From Burkholderiaceae bacterium (GTDB lineage Bacteria; Pseudomonadota; Gammaproteobacteria; Burkholderiales; Burkholderiaceae): DNA of 8,374 bases. Shown piece after piece: positions 1 through 6,847 of this stretch. The notes under the pieces are model-generated. The model ran no database searches, was not told the DNA's origin, and saw nothing but the letters and a program-made list of their open reading frames with translations. The stretch is from contig CANHDS010000015.1 in NCBI GenBank assembly GCA_947459465.1, forward strand, positions 1-8,374. Reading direction: 5' to 3'. The stretch's first letter is position 1. The number at the start of each line of letters is the position of its first letter. Both the position numbers and the translations under genes were made by a program.

Positions 1-129
1 AAAACCCATTTCAAGCTGCGTATGCAAAAAGCAACTCAGCAACTTCAAAATACCAGTCAATTGGGACAGGTAAAGCGTGACATTGCTCGCGTTAAAACCT
101 TCATTACCCAAAAGACTGCTCAGAAATAA
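1..129 (+). CDS. rpmC: 50S ribosomal protein L29, 3' part only
   Basis: Frame 1 is open from the first base and encodes 42 residues before TAA at 127-129; the 5' part lies outside the window. The end carries the L29 pattern [17 protein letters not shown] (residues 18-34 of the visible part), the conserved C-terminal helix of this small two-helix protein. L29 binds 23S rRNA beside the peptide exit tunnel, near where trigger factor and the signal recognition particle dock. Full-length relatives have about 63 to 66 residues, so about two thirds is visible. rpsQ begins 13 nt downstream, the standard rpmC-rpsQ order at the end of the S10 operon. Family assignment is secure from motif and position. 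Confidence 0.93.
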   Translation, partial: KTHFKLRMQKATQQLQNTSQLGQVKRDIARVKTFITQKTAQK

Positions 130-142
130 TTAGGATCGAGAT

Positions 143-412
143 ATGACAGAAGTCTCCAAACCCTTACGCCGCACCTTGGTTGGTCGTGTCGTTAGCGACA
201 AAATGCAAAAAACTGTGACCGTTCAAGTTGAGCGCCAAGTTAAACACCCCGTGATCGGTAAATACGTTGGTAAATCAAAAAAGTATCACGCACATGATGA
301 GACCAATCAGTACAAGATGGGCGACACCGTCGAGATTACAGAGGGTAAGCCAATGGCCAAAACCAAGGCCTGGGTAGTAACTCGATTAGTTGAGGCATCA
401 AAGGGAATTTAA
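143..412 (+). CDS. rpsQ: 30S ribosomal protein S17
   Basis: This 89-residue protein is a primary binder of 16S rRNA in the 30S subunit and has an OB-fold. Visible family features are the start of the beta-barrel at [20 protein letters not shown] (residues 8-27), the segment KYHAHDE (47-53) and the late strand [11 protein letters not shown] (60-70). Length is close to the 84 residues of E. coli S17. The ATG lies 13 nt after the rpmC stop, with a purine stretch (TAGGA, 130-134) as ribosome binding site. It is the last gene of the S10 group. The next gene is 219 nt away, behind a hairpin and a probable promoter, so transcription may partly end or restart here. Nothing odd is seen in the protein. 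Confidence 0.97.
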   Translation: MTEVSKPLRRTLVGRVVSDKMQKTVTVQVERQVKHPVIGKYVGKSKKYHAHDETNQYKMGDTVEITEGKPMAKTKAWVVTRLVEASKGI

Positions 413-417
413 GTTGA

Positions 418-452
418 AATTTTGACGGCATATTGTCAAAATTAAGTTTTTT
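418..452 (+). terminator. Hairpin with U-tract after rpsQ, possible weak terminator
   Basis: A perfect 9-bp inverted repeat is formed by AATTTTGAC (418-426) and GTCAAAATT (435-443). Two G-T wobble pairs inside it leave a CATA loop. A run of six T (447-452) follows three bases later. This resembles an intrinsic terminator closing the S10 group six nt after the rpsQ stop. The stem is AT-rich, with only two G-C pairs, so it is probably leaky. Its 3' arm contains the proposed -35 box of the next promoter, so the palindrome could instead be a protein-binding site. Confidence 0.5.
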
Positions 453-462
453 GTTGTAGAAT
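433..462 (+). promoter_or_regulatory. Probable sigma70-type promoter for the spc genes
   Basis: TTGTCA (433-438) matches five of six -35 consensus bases and TAGAAT (457-462) matches five of six -10 bases. The spacer is 18 nt. Predicted transcription starts near 468-470, leaving a leader of about 160 nt before rplN. The position, in the only long gap between the S10 and spc gene groups, fits a promoter. No extended -10 TGn and no GC-rich discriminator are seen. TTGACG at 422-427 is a second -35-like box but lies 29 nt from the -10, too far to pair with it. Confidence 0.6.
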
Positions 463-550
463 CAAAGGCTTTCCATCAATCACACCAGTTATTGGCGGAA
501 ATCAATAGATTAATTAAGTTGTTGATTTATAAGTAATTTTTATTAAATCC

Positions 551-578
551 GGGTTTTATGCAGCAATGCGTGGAGCCC
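551..578 (+). promoter_or_regulatory. 12-pair hairpin with GCAA tetraloop in the rplN leader
   Basis: GGGTTTTATGCA (551-562) pairs without interruption with TGCGTGGAGCCC (567-578) when G-U pairs are allowed: eight Watson-Crick and four wobble pairs. The closing loop is GCAA (563-566), a GNRA tetraloop, a stable fold often used for tertiary contacts or protein binding. TCC (548-550) can add an outer helix with GGA (585-587), leaving a six-base bulge (579-584). The wobble pairs mean the structure exists in RNA only on the plus strand, and it is not a DNA palindrome, which favours an RNA function. Confidence 0.5.
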
Positions 579-626
579 ATAGACGGAACCAAGACTGACG
601 CCATTGGCGTACAAGTTGGGGATTAG
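558..626 (+). CDS. Possible 22-codon upstream ORF before rplN
   Basis: ATG at 558 opens a frame of 22 codons that ends at TAG 624-626, five bases before the rplN ATG. It starts [10 protein letters not shown] and ends GVQVGD; I recognise no family. Only a weak CGGG (550-553) precedes the start, and start and early codons lie inside the GCAA-loop hairpin, so any initiation would be structure-sensitive. Being so close to rplN, it could act as a leader peptide coupling translation to rplN. It may equally be a chance frame in a structured leader. Confidence 0.2.
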   Translation: MQQCVEPIDGTKTDAIGVQVGD

Positions 627-631
627 ACAAA

Positions 632-1000
632 ATGATTCAGACTGAAAGCAGGTTGCAGGTCGCCGATAACACAGGCGCGAGCGAGGTTTTATGCATCAAG
701 GTATTAGGCGGTTCAAAGCGCCGGTATGCCAATATTGGTGACGTCATTAAGGTTAGCGTAAAAGCAGCCGCTCCTCGTGGTCGCGTTAAAAAAGGCGATA
801 TTTATAACGCAGTGGTTGTAAGGACTGCGAAAGGTGTTCGTCGCCCTGACGGCTCCTTAATTAAATTTGATGAAAATGCCGCCGTTTTGCTTAATGCAAA
901 GCTTGAGCCAATTGGCACCCGTATTTTTGGGCCAGTTACACGCGAGCTCCGTACCGAGCGTTTCATGAAGATTGTTTCACTCGCCCCTGAAGTTATTTAA
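632..1000 (+). CDS. rplN: 50S ribosomal protein L14
   Basis: This 122-residue protein has the exact length typical of bacterial L14, a highly conserved 23S rRNA-binding beta-barrel at the subunit interface, forming an intersubunit bridge with 16S rRNA and neighbouring L19. The start [16 protein letters not shown] is the family hallmark, followed by the signature segment around [18 protein letters not shown] (24-41) and the C-terminal [27 protein letters not shown] ending. The ATG is preceded by GGGGA at 618-622, with a spacing of nine bases. It is the first gene of the spc group and sits behind its own probable promoter and a structured leader. rplX follows after 10 nt. Confidence 0.98.
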   Translation: MIQTESRLQVADNTGASEVLCIKVLGGSKRRYANIGDVIKVSVKAAAPRGRVKKGDIYNAVVVRTAKGVRRPDGSLIKFDENAAVLLNAKLEPIGTRIFGPVTRELRTERFMKIVSLAPEVI

Positions 1001-1010
1001 AGAGGTCACT

Positions 1011-1319
1011 ATGAAAAAGATTCGTAAAGGCGACTCCGTGATTGTTCTTACTGGGCGTGATAAGGGTAAAAAAGGAACTGTCACTGGAATTCTTGAAAAC
1101 AAATTTGTGGTTGAGGGTGTGAACATTTACAAAAAAAATGTGAAGCCAAATCCAAACGAGGGAACCACTGGCGGAACCGTTGACAAGACGATGCCTATCG
1201 CCGCATCCAATATTGCATTGATTGATGCGAATGGCAAGCCATCTCGTGTCGGCATTAAGTTAGTTGATGGCAAAAAAGTGCGTTATTTAAAAACCACTGG
1301 CGCAACGCTTAGCGCTTAA
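1011..1319 (+). CDS. rplX: 50S ribosomal protein L24
   Basis: The 102-residue protein nucleates early 50S assembly by binding the 5' region of 23S rRNA, and later sits near the exit tunnel. A KOW motif covers about residues 5-32 ([20 protein letters not shown]), followed by the conserved [13 protein letters not shown] (36-48). The reading frame stays open upstream to an ATG at 972. The start at 1011 is chosen because AAGAGG (1000-1005) sits five bases before it, because MKKIRKGD is the usual family N-terminus, and because the longer version would overlap rplN by 29 nt. Length matches the 104 residues in E. coli. The rplN stop codon overlaps the ribosome binding site, suggesting coupled translation. 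Confidence 0.97.
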   Translation: MKKIRKGDSVIVLTGRDKGKKGTVTGILENKFVVEGVNIYKKNVKPNPNEGTTGGTVDKTMPIAASNIALIDANGKPSRVGIKLVDGKKVRYLKTTGATLSA

Positions 1320-1333
1320 GGTTCGGAGAAATT

Positions 1334-1876
1334 ATGAGCACCCGTTTACAAGAGCATTACAAAAACACAGTCATTGCAAACTTGATGCAGCAGTTTGGTT
1401 ACAAGTCTGTGATGGAAGTTCCCCGCATCACCAAAATTACTCTCAATATGGGTTTGGGTGAGGCTGTAAGTGATAAAAAAGTGATTGAGCACGCGGTTGG
1501 CGATCTAACCAAAGTTGCTGGTCAAAAACCAGTTATTACCAAGGCGCGTAAGGCAATTGCGGGATTCAAGATTCGTCAAGGCTACCCCATCGGAGCGATG
1601 GTGACCTTGCGTGGTACTCGTATGTATGAGTTCTTGGATCGCTTCATTACTGTTTCCTTGCCTCGGGTACGTGATTTCCGCGGAATCTCTGGCAAAGCCT
1701 TTGATGGCCGTGGTAATTACAACATCGGCGTTAAAGAGCAAATTATTTTTCCTGAAATTGAGTACGACAAGATTGATGCATTGCGTGGACTCAATATCAG
1801 TATCACGACCACCGCTAAGACTGATGAAGAAGCAAAAGCATTATTAGCGGCGTTTAAATTTCCATTTCGCAATTAA
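1334..1876 (+). CDS. rplE: 50S ribosomal protein L5
   Basis: This 180-residue protein (179 in E. coli) binds 5S rRNA with L18 and L25 to form the central protuberance, and contacts S13 and the P-site tRNA. Family marks are [15 protein letters not shown] (35-49), the [18 protein letters not shown] segment (70-87) and [12 protein letters not shown] (107-118), plus [16 protein letters not shown] (127-142). GGAG at 1325-1328 lies five bases before the ATG, and the gap from rplX is 14 nt. In E. coli the start region of this gene carries the S8 operator controlling the spc operon. Here I see only a short GCGC/GCGC pairing at 1300-1315, which is not enough to call an S8 site. Confidence 0.98.
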   Translation: MSTRLQEHYKNTVIANLMQQFGYKSVMEVPRITKITLNMGLGEAVSDKKVIEHAVGDLTKVAGQKPVITKARKAIAGFKIRQGYPIGAMVTLRGTRMYEFLDRFITVSLPRVRDFRGISGKAFDGRGNYNIGVKEQIIFPEIEYDKIDALRGLNISITTTAKTDEEAKALLAAFKFPFRN

Positions 1877-1885
1877 GAGGCAAAC

Positions 1886-2191
1886 GTGGCAAAACTATCT
1901 TTAATTGAGCGTGAGAAAAAACGCGCTAAGTTGGTTGCAAAATACACGCACAAGCGCGCTGAGCTCAAGTCCATTATTAACGACACCAGCCGAAGTGATG
2001 AGGAGCGGTATGAGGCCCGTTTAAAACTACAAGCCTTACCGCGTAACGCAAGCCCTATTCGTCAACGTAATCGTTGTTCATTAACCGGCCGTCCACGCGG
2101 CACTTTCCGCAAATTTGGTTTGGCGCGCGGGAAGATCCGTGAGATCGCCTTCCGCGGTGAGATCCCCGGTTTAACCAAGGCCAGCTGGTAA
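1886..2191 (+). CDS. rpsN: 30S ribosomal protein S14, zinc-free type
   Basis: The 101-residue protein has the same length as E. coli S14 and belongs in the 3' major domain (head) of the 30S subunit near S3, S10 and S19. The signature [12 protein letters not shown] (61-72) and the C-terminal [12 protein letters not shown] are clear. It has a single cysteine (Cys64), so it lacks the CxxC pairs of the zinc-binding short S14 and is the longer C-minus form. Translation starts at GTG, not ATG: GTG at 1886 follows AAGAGG (1875-1880) at five bases, and MAKLS fits the family start. The ribosome binding site overlaps the rplE stop codon. Confidence 0.97.
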   Translation: MAKLSLIEREKKRAKLVAKYTHKRAELKSIINDTSRSDEERYEARLKLQALPRNASPIRQRNRCSLTGRPRGTFRKFGLARGKIREIAFRGEIPGLTKASW

Positions 2192-2216
2192 GCGGCGAAA
2201 GAATTTAGGAGAACCC

Positions 2217-2612
2217 ATGAGCATTAGTGATCCAATCGCCGACATGTTGACCAGAATTCGCAACGCGCAAGCGGTGCAGAAAACCTTGGTTACCATGCCG
2301 TCGTCCAAATTAAAAGTGGCTATCGCCAAGGTCTTAAAAGACGAAGGCTATATTGATAGTTTTGAAATCATCGGCGATGCAGCCAAGCCTGTCTTGAAGA
2401 TTGATTTGAAATACTATGCAGGTCGTCCCGTGATCGAGCGAATCGAGCGCGTATCGACACCAAGCTTACGAATTTACAAGGGACGCCATGACATTCCTGA
2501 AGTGATGAATGGTTTGGGTGTTGCCATTATTTCTACGCCGCAAGGTTTGATGACCGATCGCAAAGCACGCGCTACGGGCGTGGGCGGCGAAGTTATTTGC
2601 TACGTGGCTTAA
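2217..2612 (+). CDS. rpsH: 30S ribosomal protein S8
   Basis: S8 (131 residues, 130 in E. coli) is a primary binder of 16S rRNA helix 21 in the central domain and nucleates platform assembly. The start [18 protein letters not shown] is diagnostic, and the C-terminal signature [20 protein letters not shown] (101-120) with [11 protein letters not shown] completes the fold. The ribosome binding site AGGAG (2207-2211) is strong. In E. coli S8 is the translational repressor of the spc operon. Whether this protein does the same here cannot be told from the sequence, since no clear copy of its rRNA-like target was found by eye near rplE. Confidence 0.98.
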   Translation: MSISDPIADMLTRIRNAQAVQKTLVTMPSSKLKVAIAKVLKDEGYIDSFEIIGDAAKPVLKIDLKYYAGRPVIERIERVSTPSLRIYKGRHDIPEVMNGLGVAIISTPQGLMTDRKARATGVGGEVICYVA

Positions 2613-2622
2613 GGAGAGAACA

Positions 2623-3156
2623 ATGTCACGAGTTGGTAAATCCCCCATTACAGTCCCAAAGGGTGCTGAGGTGAGCATTGCAAATGCATTGTTAACCGTG
2701 AAGGGCCCATTGGGTACCTTGACACATACTTTGCATCCTAGCATTGGGCTTGATCATAAAGATGGTGTCATCACTGTTGCCATCAAAGATAATTCTCCTG
2801 AGGCAAATGCCTTGTCTGGAACAACACGCGCATTGGTCAACAACATGGTGGTCGGCGTAACTCAAGGATTTGAGCGAAAGCTGAGTCTTGTTGGGGTTGG
2901 TTATCGTGCGCAAGCTCAGGGTAATTCTTTGAAATTGCAATTGGGCTTCTCGCATGAAATTAACTACCCACTGCCTTCTGGCGTGAAAGCGGAAACCCCT
3001 TCGCAAACTGAAATCATTATTAAAGGTGCCAATAAGCAACAAGTTGGTCAGGTTGCTGCGGAAGTTCGTGCGTATCGCTCCCCAGAGCCCTATAAGGGCA
3101 AGGGAGTTCGTTATGTTGACGAAGTGGTTCACCTTAAAGAAACCAAGAAGAAGTAA
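2623..3156 (+). CDS. rplF: 50S ribosomal protein L6
   Basis: L6 has 177 residues, exactly as in E. coli. It consists of two similar alpha-beta domains from an ancient internal duplication, roughly residues 1-82 and 83-177. It binds 23S rRNA near the sarcin-ricin loop and factor-binding site. Marks are the start [14 protein letters not shown], the domain junction [15 protein letters not shown] (83-97) and the C-terminal signature [11 protein letters not shown] (154-164). The ribosome binding site AAGGAG (2611-2616) overlaps the rpsH stop codon and is one of the strongest in the window. A basic tail, KETKKK, ends the protein as is common in this family. Confidence 0.98.
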   Translation: MSRVGKSPITVPKGAEVSIANALLTVKGPLGTLTHTLHPSIGLDHKDGVITVAIKDNSPEANALSGTTRALVNNMVVGVTQGFERKLSLVGVGYRAQAQGNSLKLQLGFSHEINYPLPSGVKAETPSQTEIIIKGANKQQVGQVAAEVRAYRSPEPYKGKGVRYVDEVVHLKETKKK

Positions 3157-3178
3157 TTAAGTAAAGCCGAGATTCGAT

Positions 3179-3532
3179 ATGAACAAAAACGAAACAAGAC
3201 AAAGACGTGCACGTCAAACCCGCATCAAGATTGCAGAGCTATTGGCGCACCGCTTGACGGTGATTCGCAGTAATTGCCATATCTCTGCCCAAGTCTATAG
3301 CCCATGTGGAAGCAAAGTGGTTGCTGCCGCTTCGACCATGGAAAAGGATTTACGCACTTCGGTAAAAAATGGCGGCAATAGCCAAGCTGCTCAGGCGATT
3401 GGTAAATTAATTGCCGAGCGCGCTAAAAAGGCTGGTGTTGAAAGCGTTGCTTTTGATCGTGCTGGACATCGTTATCACGGCCGTATTAAGGCCCTTGCTG
3501 AAGCTGCGCGCGAAGCCGGCTTGAAGTTCTAA
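3179..3532 (+). CDS. rplR: 50S ribosomal protein L18
   Basis: L18 (117 residues, same as E. coli) binds 5S rRNA with L5 in the central protuberance. The basic N-terminal region [14 protein letters not shown] (8-21) and the C-terminal segment [16 protein letters not shown] (91-106), ending in [13 protein letters not shown], identify it. The ribosome binding site is weak: only GAG within CCGAGAT (3167-3173) precedes the ATG, despite a strong requirement for stoichiometric output. Translation may therefore depend on ribosomes arriving from rplF 22 nt upstream. Length and motifs leave no doubt about the family. Confidence 0.97.
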   Translation: MNKNETRQRRARQTRIKIAELLAHRLTVIRSNCHISAQVYSPCGSKVVAAASTMEKDLRTSVKNGGNSQAAQAIGKLIAERAKKAGVESVAFDRAGHRYHGRIKALAEAAREAGLKF

Positions 3533-3553
3533 GAAACGGTTTAGGAAAAAATT

Positions 3554-4072
3554 ATGGCAAAAATGCAAACCAAAATTCAGTCTGAAGAGCGCGATGACGG
3601 TCTACGCGAGAAGATGATTGCAGTTAATCGTGTGACCAAAGTAGTGAAGGGCGGCCGTATTCTTGGCTTTGCTGCCTTGACAGTCGTTGGTGATGGCGAT
3701 GGACGCATTGGAATGGGTAAAGGGAAATCGAAAGAAGTTCCGGTGGCCGTTCAAAAGGCAATGGACGAAGCGCGTCGCAAAATGATTAAGGTTCCTCTGC
3801 GCAAGGGAACATTGCAACATTCTGTGATTGGTCAGCACGGCGCATCCCGCGTTTTGATCTCTCCCGCCAAAGAAGGTACCGGCGTTATTGCTGGCGGTCC
3901 AATGCGCGCAATTTTTGATGTGATGGGTGTGACCAACGTAGTTGCAAAGTCGATTGGCTCAACCAATCCTTACAACATGGTACGCGCCACCTTGGATGGT
4001 TTAAGCAAGATGAGTACGCCAGCAGAAATTGCTGCTAAACGCGGAAAGTCGGTTGAAGAAATTTTAGGTTAA
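3554..4072 (+). CDS. rpsE: 30S ribosomal protein S5
   Basis: S5 (172 residues, 167 in E. coli) lies on the solvent side of the 30S near the mRNA entry channel and contributes to decoding accuracy and mRNA unwinding with S3 and S4. The N-terminal double-stranded RNA-binding-like domain spans about residues 17-80, with [18 protein letters not shown] (30-47) and the loop [14 protein letters not shown] (50-63). The C-terminal domain, about 96-165, includes [13 protein letters not shown] (108-120) and [15 protein letters not shown] (151-165). A short TAGGA (3542-3546) precedes the ATG by seven bases. Compared with E. coli the N-terminus is slightly longer and acidic-basic mixed ([11 protein letters not shown]), as in other betaproteobacteria. 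Confidence 0.98.
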   Translation: MAKMQTKIQSEERDDGLREKMIAVNRVTKVVKGGRILGFAALTVVGDGDGRIGMGKGKSKEVPVAVQKAMDEARRKMIKVPLRKGTLQHSVIGQHGASRVLISPAKEGTGVIAGGPMRAIFDVMGVTNVVAKSIGSTNPYNMVRATLDGLSKMSTPAEIAAKRGKSVEEILG

Positions 4073-4095
4073 TCGCCTGTAATCGAAAGTCAATA

Positions 4096-4290
4096 ATGGC
4101 AAACACAAAATCAAACTCTAAGGTCAAGCTTCAGTTAGTGCGTAGTTTGATCGGTACTCGTGAGAGTCATCGTGCCACGGTTCGTGGTTTGGGCCTTGGA
4201 CGTCTGAACTCAGTTTCAGAGTTACAAGATACCCCGGCGGTCCGGGGAATGATTAATAAGGTTTCTTACCTTGTGAAAGTGATCGGGTAA
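4096..4290 (+). CDS. rpmD: 50S ribosomal protein L30
   Basis: This 64-residue protein is bacterial L30 (59 in E. coli), a small 50S protein binding 23S rRNA. The core runs from [11 protein letters not shown] (10-20) through [15 protein letters not shown] (25-39) to the C-terminal [17 protein letters not shown] short N-terminal tail MANTKSNSK precedes it. There is no convincing Shine-Dalgarno: only GAAAG (4085-4089) lies upstream. The gene begins 23 nt after rpsE and its stop is four bases before the rplO start. L30 is missing in some bacteria, so its presence between rpsE and rplO follows the proteobacterial order. Confidence 0.96.
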   Translation: MANTKSNSKVKLQLVRSLIGTRESHRATVRGLGLGRLNSVSELQDTPAVRGMINKVSYLVKVIG

Positions 4291-4294
4291 AGCA

Positions 4295-4735
4295 ATGCAA
4301 TTAAATACAATTAAACCCGCCGAGGGGGCTAAACGTCCACGTCGTCGTGTAGGTCGTGGTATTGGTTCCGGTCTTGGTAAGACTGCTGGTCGTGGTCATA
4401 AGGGCCAAAAGTCTCGTTCTGGCGGTTTTCATAAAGTTGGTTTTGAGGGCGGTCAGATGCCCATGTATCGTCGCCTACCCAAGCGAGGATTTATTTCTTT
4501 AACTCGTCGCTTTGTCGGTCAAGTAACTCTTGCTGATTTAGAGCGCATTGGTTTGGCCGAAGTTGATCTAGTCGCCTTGAAACAGCATGGTCTTGCTGGC
4601 GAGCAAACGAATGCCGTCAAAGTGATCAAGACCGGTGAAATCAAGCGTGCAGTGATTCTAAAGGGATTGACTGCAAGTGCTGGCGCGAAAGCTGCTATTG
4701 AGGCAGCTGGTGGTAAGGTGCTTACAGAGGTTTAA
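4295..4735 (+). CDS. rplO: 50S ribosomal protein L15
   Basis: L15 has 146 residues (144 in E. coli) and enters the 50S as a late assembly protein that threads through 23S rRNA. The extended glycine- and arginine-rich N-terminal region is typical: [20 protein letters not shown] (19-38), followed by [20 protein letters not shown] (42-61). The globular C-terminal part ends with [19 protein letters not shown] (124-142). Only four bases separate the rpmD stop from this ATG, and the nearest purine-rich site, CGGG (4284-4287), lies inside the rpmD end. This suggests that the same ribosomes continue from rpmD to rplO. Confidence 0.98.
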   Translation: MQLNTIKPAEGAKRPRRRVGRGIGSGLGKTAGRGHKGQKSRSGGFHKVGFEGGQMPMYRRLPKRGFISLTRRFVGQVTLADLERIGLAEVDLVALKQHGLAGEQTNAVKVIKTGEIKRAVILKGLTASAGAKAAIEAAGGKVLTEV

Positions 4736-4743
4736 AGCAATCT

Positions 4744-6087
4744 ATGGCACTCGGTTCCTCTAACGTCTCTAGTTTGACACCATCTGGAAACAAGTACGGC
4801 GATTTACGTCGTCGCTTGATTTTCTTGGTGTTGGCTTTAATCGTTTTCCGAATTGGTGCTCATATTCCAGTCCCAGGCATTGATCCTGATCAGCTGTCGA
4901 AATTATTTAGCGAGCAAAAAGACGGAATCTTGGGAATGTTCAATTTATTCTCAGGGGGCGCTTTATCGCGTTTTACGGTCTTTGCATTAGGAATCATGCC
5001 TTACATTTCTGCGTCGATCATCATGCAGTTGATGACTATTGTGATTCCTTCGCTCGAGGCAATGAAAAAAGAGGGCCAGGCAGGGCAGCGCAAGATTACG
5101 CAGTACACGCGTTATGCGACGGTTTTTTTAGCTACTTTTCAAGCGATTGGAATTTCAGTTGCGCTCGAGTCTCAACCCGGTTTAGTGGTGAATCCCGGCG
5201 TGATGTTTCAGTTTAATACTGTGGTGACCCTTGTGACTGGCACCATGTTCTTGATGTGGCTTGGTGAACAGATTACTGAACGCGGTCTTGGAAACGGCAT
5301 TTCTATTATTATTTTTGCCGGTATTGTTTCTGGCTTGCCAAGTGCATTGGCCAGCCTTCTAGAGCTAGTCCGCACTGGCTCAATGAGCATTCTCTCAGCG
5401 ATCTTTATCGTCCTAATTGTGGTTGCGGTTACTTATTTTGTTGTTTTCGTTGAGCGTGGTCAGCGCCGTATTTTGGTGAATTACGCCAAACGTCAGGTCG
5501 GCAACAAGATTTACGGCGGTCAGTCTTCGCACTTACCTCTTAAGTTGAACATGGCTGGTGTGATTCCCCCCATTTTTGCTTCGTCGATTATTTTGTTCCC
5601 TGCAACGATTGCTGGTTGGTTTACTGCTGGCGAACCTACGAATATGGTGAGTCGTATTGTGAAAGATTTGGCCTCGACCTTAGCCCCAGGCCAACCTGTT
5701 TACATCATTTTGTACGCTACTGCGATTGTCTTTTTCTGCTTTTTCTATACAGCGCTAGTCTTTAATAGCCGCGATACAGCCGATAACTTAAAAAAGAGTG
5801 GCGCATTTGTTCCGGGCATTCGTCCAGGCGATCAGACGGCCCGTTACATTGACAAAATTCTGGTTCGCTTGACCCTAGCCGGGGCGATTTATATGGTTTT
5901 AGTGTGCTTATTACCCGAGTTTTTGGTTTTGAAATACAACGTTCCCTTTTACTTTGGTGGAACATCGTTATTGATTATTGTGGTGGTTGCTATGGACTTT
6001 ATGGCTCAGGTGCAATCATTTGTAATGCAACAGCAGTACGGCTCTCTGATGAAGAAAGCTAACTTTAAGATGGGACCCACTCTCTAA
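4744..6087 (+). CDS. secY: Protein translocase subunit SecY
   Basis: SecY forms the protein-conducting channel of the SecYEG translocon in the inner membrane. At 447 residues it is close to the 443 of E. coli. Ten membrane segments can be placed at about residues 23-43, 74-98, 121-141, 153-175, 184-205, 213-235, 266-290, 317-341, 373-392 and 402-424. The plug lies near 60-70 ([11 protein letters not shown]), followed by [18 protein letters not shown] (76-93). The cytosolic loops that bind SecA and ribosomes show NYAKRQVG (246-253) and [12 protein letters not shown] (355-366), with the conserved arginine at 360. It starts eight bases after rplO. The best ribosome binding site, AGAGG (4726-4730), sits inside the rplO end at a long spacing of 13. 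Confidence 0.98.
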   Translation: MALGSSNVSSLTPSGNKYGDLRRRLIFLVLALIVFRIGAHIPVPGIDPDQLSKLFSEQKDGILGMFNLFSGGALSRFTVFALGIMPYISASIIMQLMTIVIPSLEAMKKEGQAGQRKITQYTRYATVFLATFQAIGISVALESQPGLVVNPGVMFQFNTVVTLVTGTMFLMWLGEQITERGLGNGISIIIFAGIVSGLPSALASLLELVRTGSMSILSAIFIVLIVVAVTYFVVFVERGQRRILVNYAKRQVGNKIYGGQSSHLPLKLNMAGVIPPIFASSIILFPATIAGWFTAGEPTNMVSRIVKDLASTLAPGQPVYIILYATAIVFFCFFYTALVFNSRDTADNLKKSGAFVPGIRPGDQTARYIDKILVRLTLAGAIYMVLVCLLPEFLVLKYNVPFYFGGTSLLIIVVVAMDFMAQVQSFVMQQQYGSLMKKANFKMGPTL

Positions 6088-6088
6088 G

Positions 6089-6307
6089 ATGCCTAAAGAC
6101 GATGTAATTCAGATGGCTGGGGAAATTGTTGAAAATCTCCCCAATGCGATGTGTAGGGTGAAGTTAGAAAATGGGCATGTGGTGTTAGGTCATATTTCCG
6201 GGAAGATGCGGATGCATTACATCCGAATCTTGCCAGGCGATAAGGTAACTGTGGAGATGACTCCATACGATTTGACGCGCGCAAGAATTATCTTCCGCGC
6301 AAAGTAA
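6089..6307 (+). CDS. infA: Translation initiation factor IF-1
   Basis: IF-1 (72 residues, the standard length) is a single OB-fold that occupies the ribosomal A site during initiation and assists IF-2 and IF-3. The core [20 protein letters not shown] (29-48) and [13 protein letters not shown] (60-72) are nearly invariant in the family. One base separates the secY stop from this ATG, with no clear ribosome binding site of its own (GGG in the secY end, 6072-6074), so translation is probably coupled to secY. In E. coli infA is elsewhere on the chromosome. Its place here between secY and rpmJ is common in betaproteobacteria and Gram-positives. Other Burkholderiales can carry a second infA copy; this window cannot show it. 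Confidence 0.97.
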   Translation: MPKDDVIQMAGEIVENLPNAMCRVKLENGHVVLGHISGKMRMHYIRILPGDKVTVEMTPYDLTRARIIFRAK

Positions 6308-6317
6308 GGATTATTAA

Positions 6318-6324
6318 AGAGGTG
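6318..6324 (+). promoter_or_regulatory. Ribosome binding site that decides the rpmJ start
   Basis: AGAGGTG lies before two adjacent in-frame ATG codons at 6326 and 6329. From GAGG (ending at 6322) the first ATG is three bases away and the second six. The second is within the preferred range and gives the usual L36 N-terminus MKVLAS, so it is taken as the start. Confidence 0.6.
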
Positions 6325-6328
6325 AATG

Positions 6329-6445
6329 ATGAAAGTATTGGCATCCGTTAAATGTATTTGCCGCAATTGCAAAATCATCAAGCGTAAGCGCGTGGTGCGT
6401 GTGATCTGCTCGTCCGATCCACGTCATAAGCAGCGTCAAGGTTAA
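6329..6445 (+). CDS. rpmJ: 50S ribosomal protein L36
   Basis: This 38-residue basic protein is L36, the smallest 50S protein, which binds 23S rRNA late in assembly. It reads [20 protein letters not shown] and continues to HKQRQG. The zinc ligands are Cys11, Cys14, Cys27 and His33 (CxxC-x12-C-x5-H), so this is the zinc-containing form. Cys9 is an extra cysteine where relatives I remember usually have Lys or Arg, and position 21 is Arg where Gly is more usual. It lies 21 nt after infA and 23 nt before rpsM, the standard order. The alternative ATG three bases upstream would add only one methionine. Confidence 0.95.
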   Translation: MKVLASVKCICRNCKIIKRKRVVRVICSSDPRHKQRQG

Positions 6446-6468
6446 TTCGGTTAAGTAGAGGAATTTAT

Positions 6469-6834
6469 ATGGCACGTATCGCTGGGGTAAACATCCCAAA
6501 TCATCAACATACTGTAATCGGTTTGACCGCTATTTACGGTATTGGTAAGGCACAAGCTCTCAAAATCTGTGAGAACACAGGTGTTGCAATCGATAAGAAA
6601 GTTAAAGATCTTACCGATGCTGAGCTTGAAAAGCTCCGTGATGAGGTAGGCAAGCGCACCACTGAAGGCGATTTGCGTCGTGAAGTCACCATGAACATTA
6701 AGCGTTTGATGGACTTGGCTTGCTATCGCGGCATTCGTCATCGTAAGGGCTTGCCGGTTCGTGGTCAGCGAACCAAAACCAATGCCCGTACTCGCAAAGG
6801 CCCCCGTAAGGCTGGCGTTGCTCTCAAGAAATAA
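6469..6834 (+). CDS. rpsM: 30S ribosomal protein S13
   Basis: S13 (121 residues, 118 in E. coli) sits at the top of the 30S head, contacts the P-site tRNA with its C-terminal tail and bridges to L5 in the 50S subunit. The N-terminus [20 protein letters not shown] and the helix-two-turn-helix element with YGIGKAQA (23-30) are typical. The C-terminal signature [17 protein letters not shown] (93-109) is complete. The ribosome binding site AGAGGA (6457-6462) is good. In E. coli this is the first gene of the alpha operon, with a long S4-binding pseudoknot leader. Here only 23 nt separate it from rpmJ, so that leader cannot be present. Confidence 0.98.
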   Translation: MARIAGVNIPNHQHTVIGLTAIYGIGKAQALKICENTGVAIDKKVKDLTDAELEKLRDEVGKRTTEGDLRREVTMNIKRLMDLACYRGIRHRKGLPVRGQRTKTNARTRKGPRKAGVALKK

Positions 6835-6847
6835 TTAGGAAACTGAT

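Larger units (their letters stand above)
468..631 (+). promoter_or_regulatory. Structured 5' leader of rplN
   Basis: This untranslated stretch could fold into three hairpins. The first pairs AAATCAA (499-505) with TTGATTT (522-528) around an AT-rich loop containing TTAATTAA. The second is the long hairpin at 551-578, listed separately. The third pairs ACGCC (598-602) with GGCGT (606-610). The ribosome binding site of rplN, GGGGA at 618-622, follows the last hairpin, so folding could influence translation of L14 and the genes after it. In E. coli the spc genes are controlled by S8 binding near the rplE start, not here. A regulatory role is inferred from structure and position only. Confidence 0.45.

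Noticed and set aside
566..598. 10-codon frame from the ATG at 566 in the rplN leader
   Set aside because: Very short, no ribosome binding site, and its start lies in the loop and stem of the hairpin.
972..1010. Longer N-terminus for L24 from the ATG at 972
   Set aside because: It would overlap rplN by 29 nt and add residues absent from the family; the ATG at 1011 has a good ribosome binding site.
1300..1315. Short GCGC/GCGC pairing before rplE as an S8 operator
   Set aside because: Four pairs with an eight-base loop are too little, and the rRNA helix 21-like core was not recognised.
2692..3132. 146-codon open frame on the minus strand inside rplF
   Set aside because: It is wholly antisense to L6, with no recognisable domain or ribosome binding site context.
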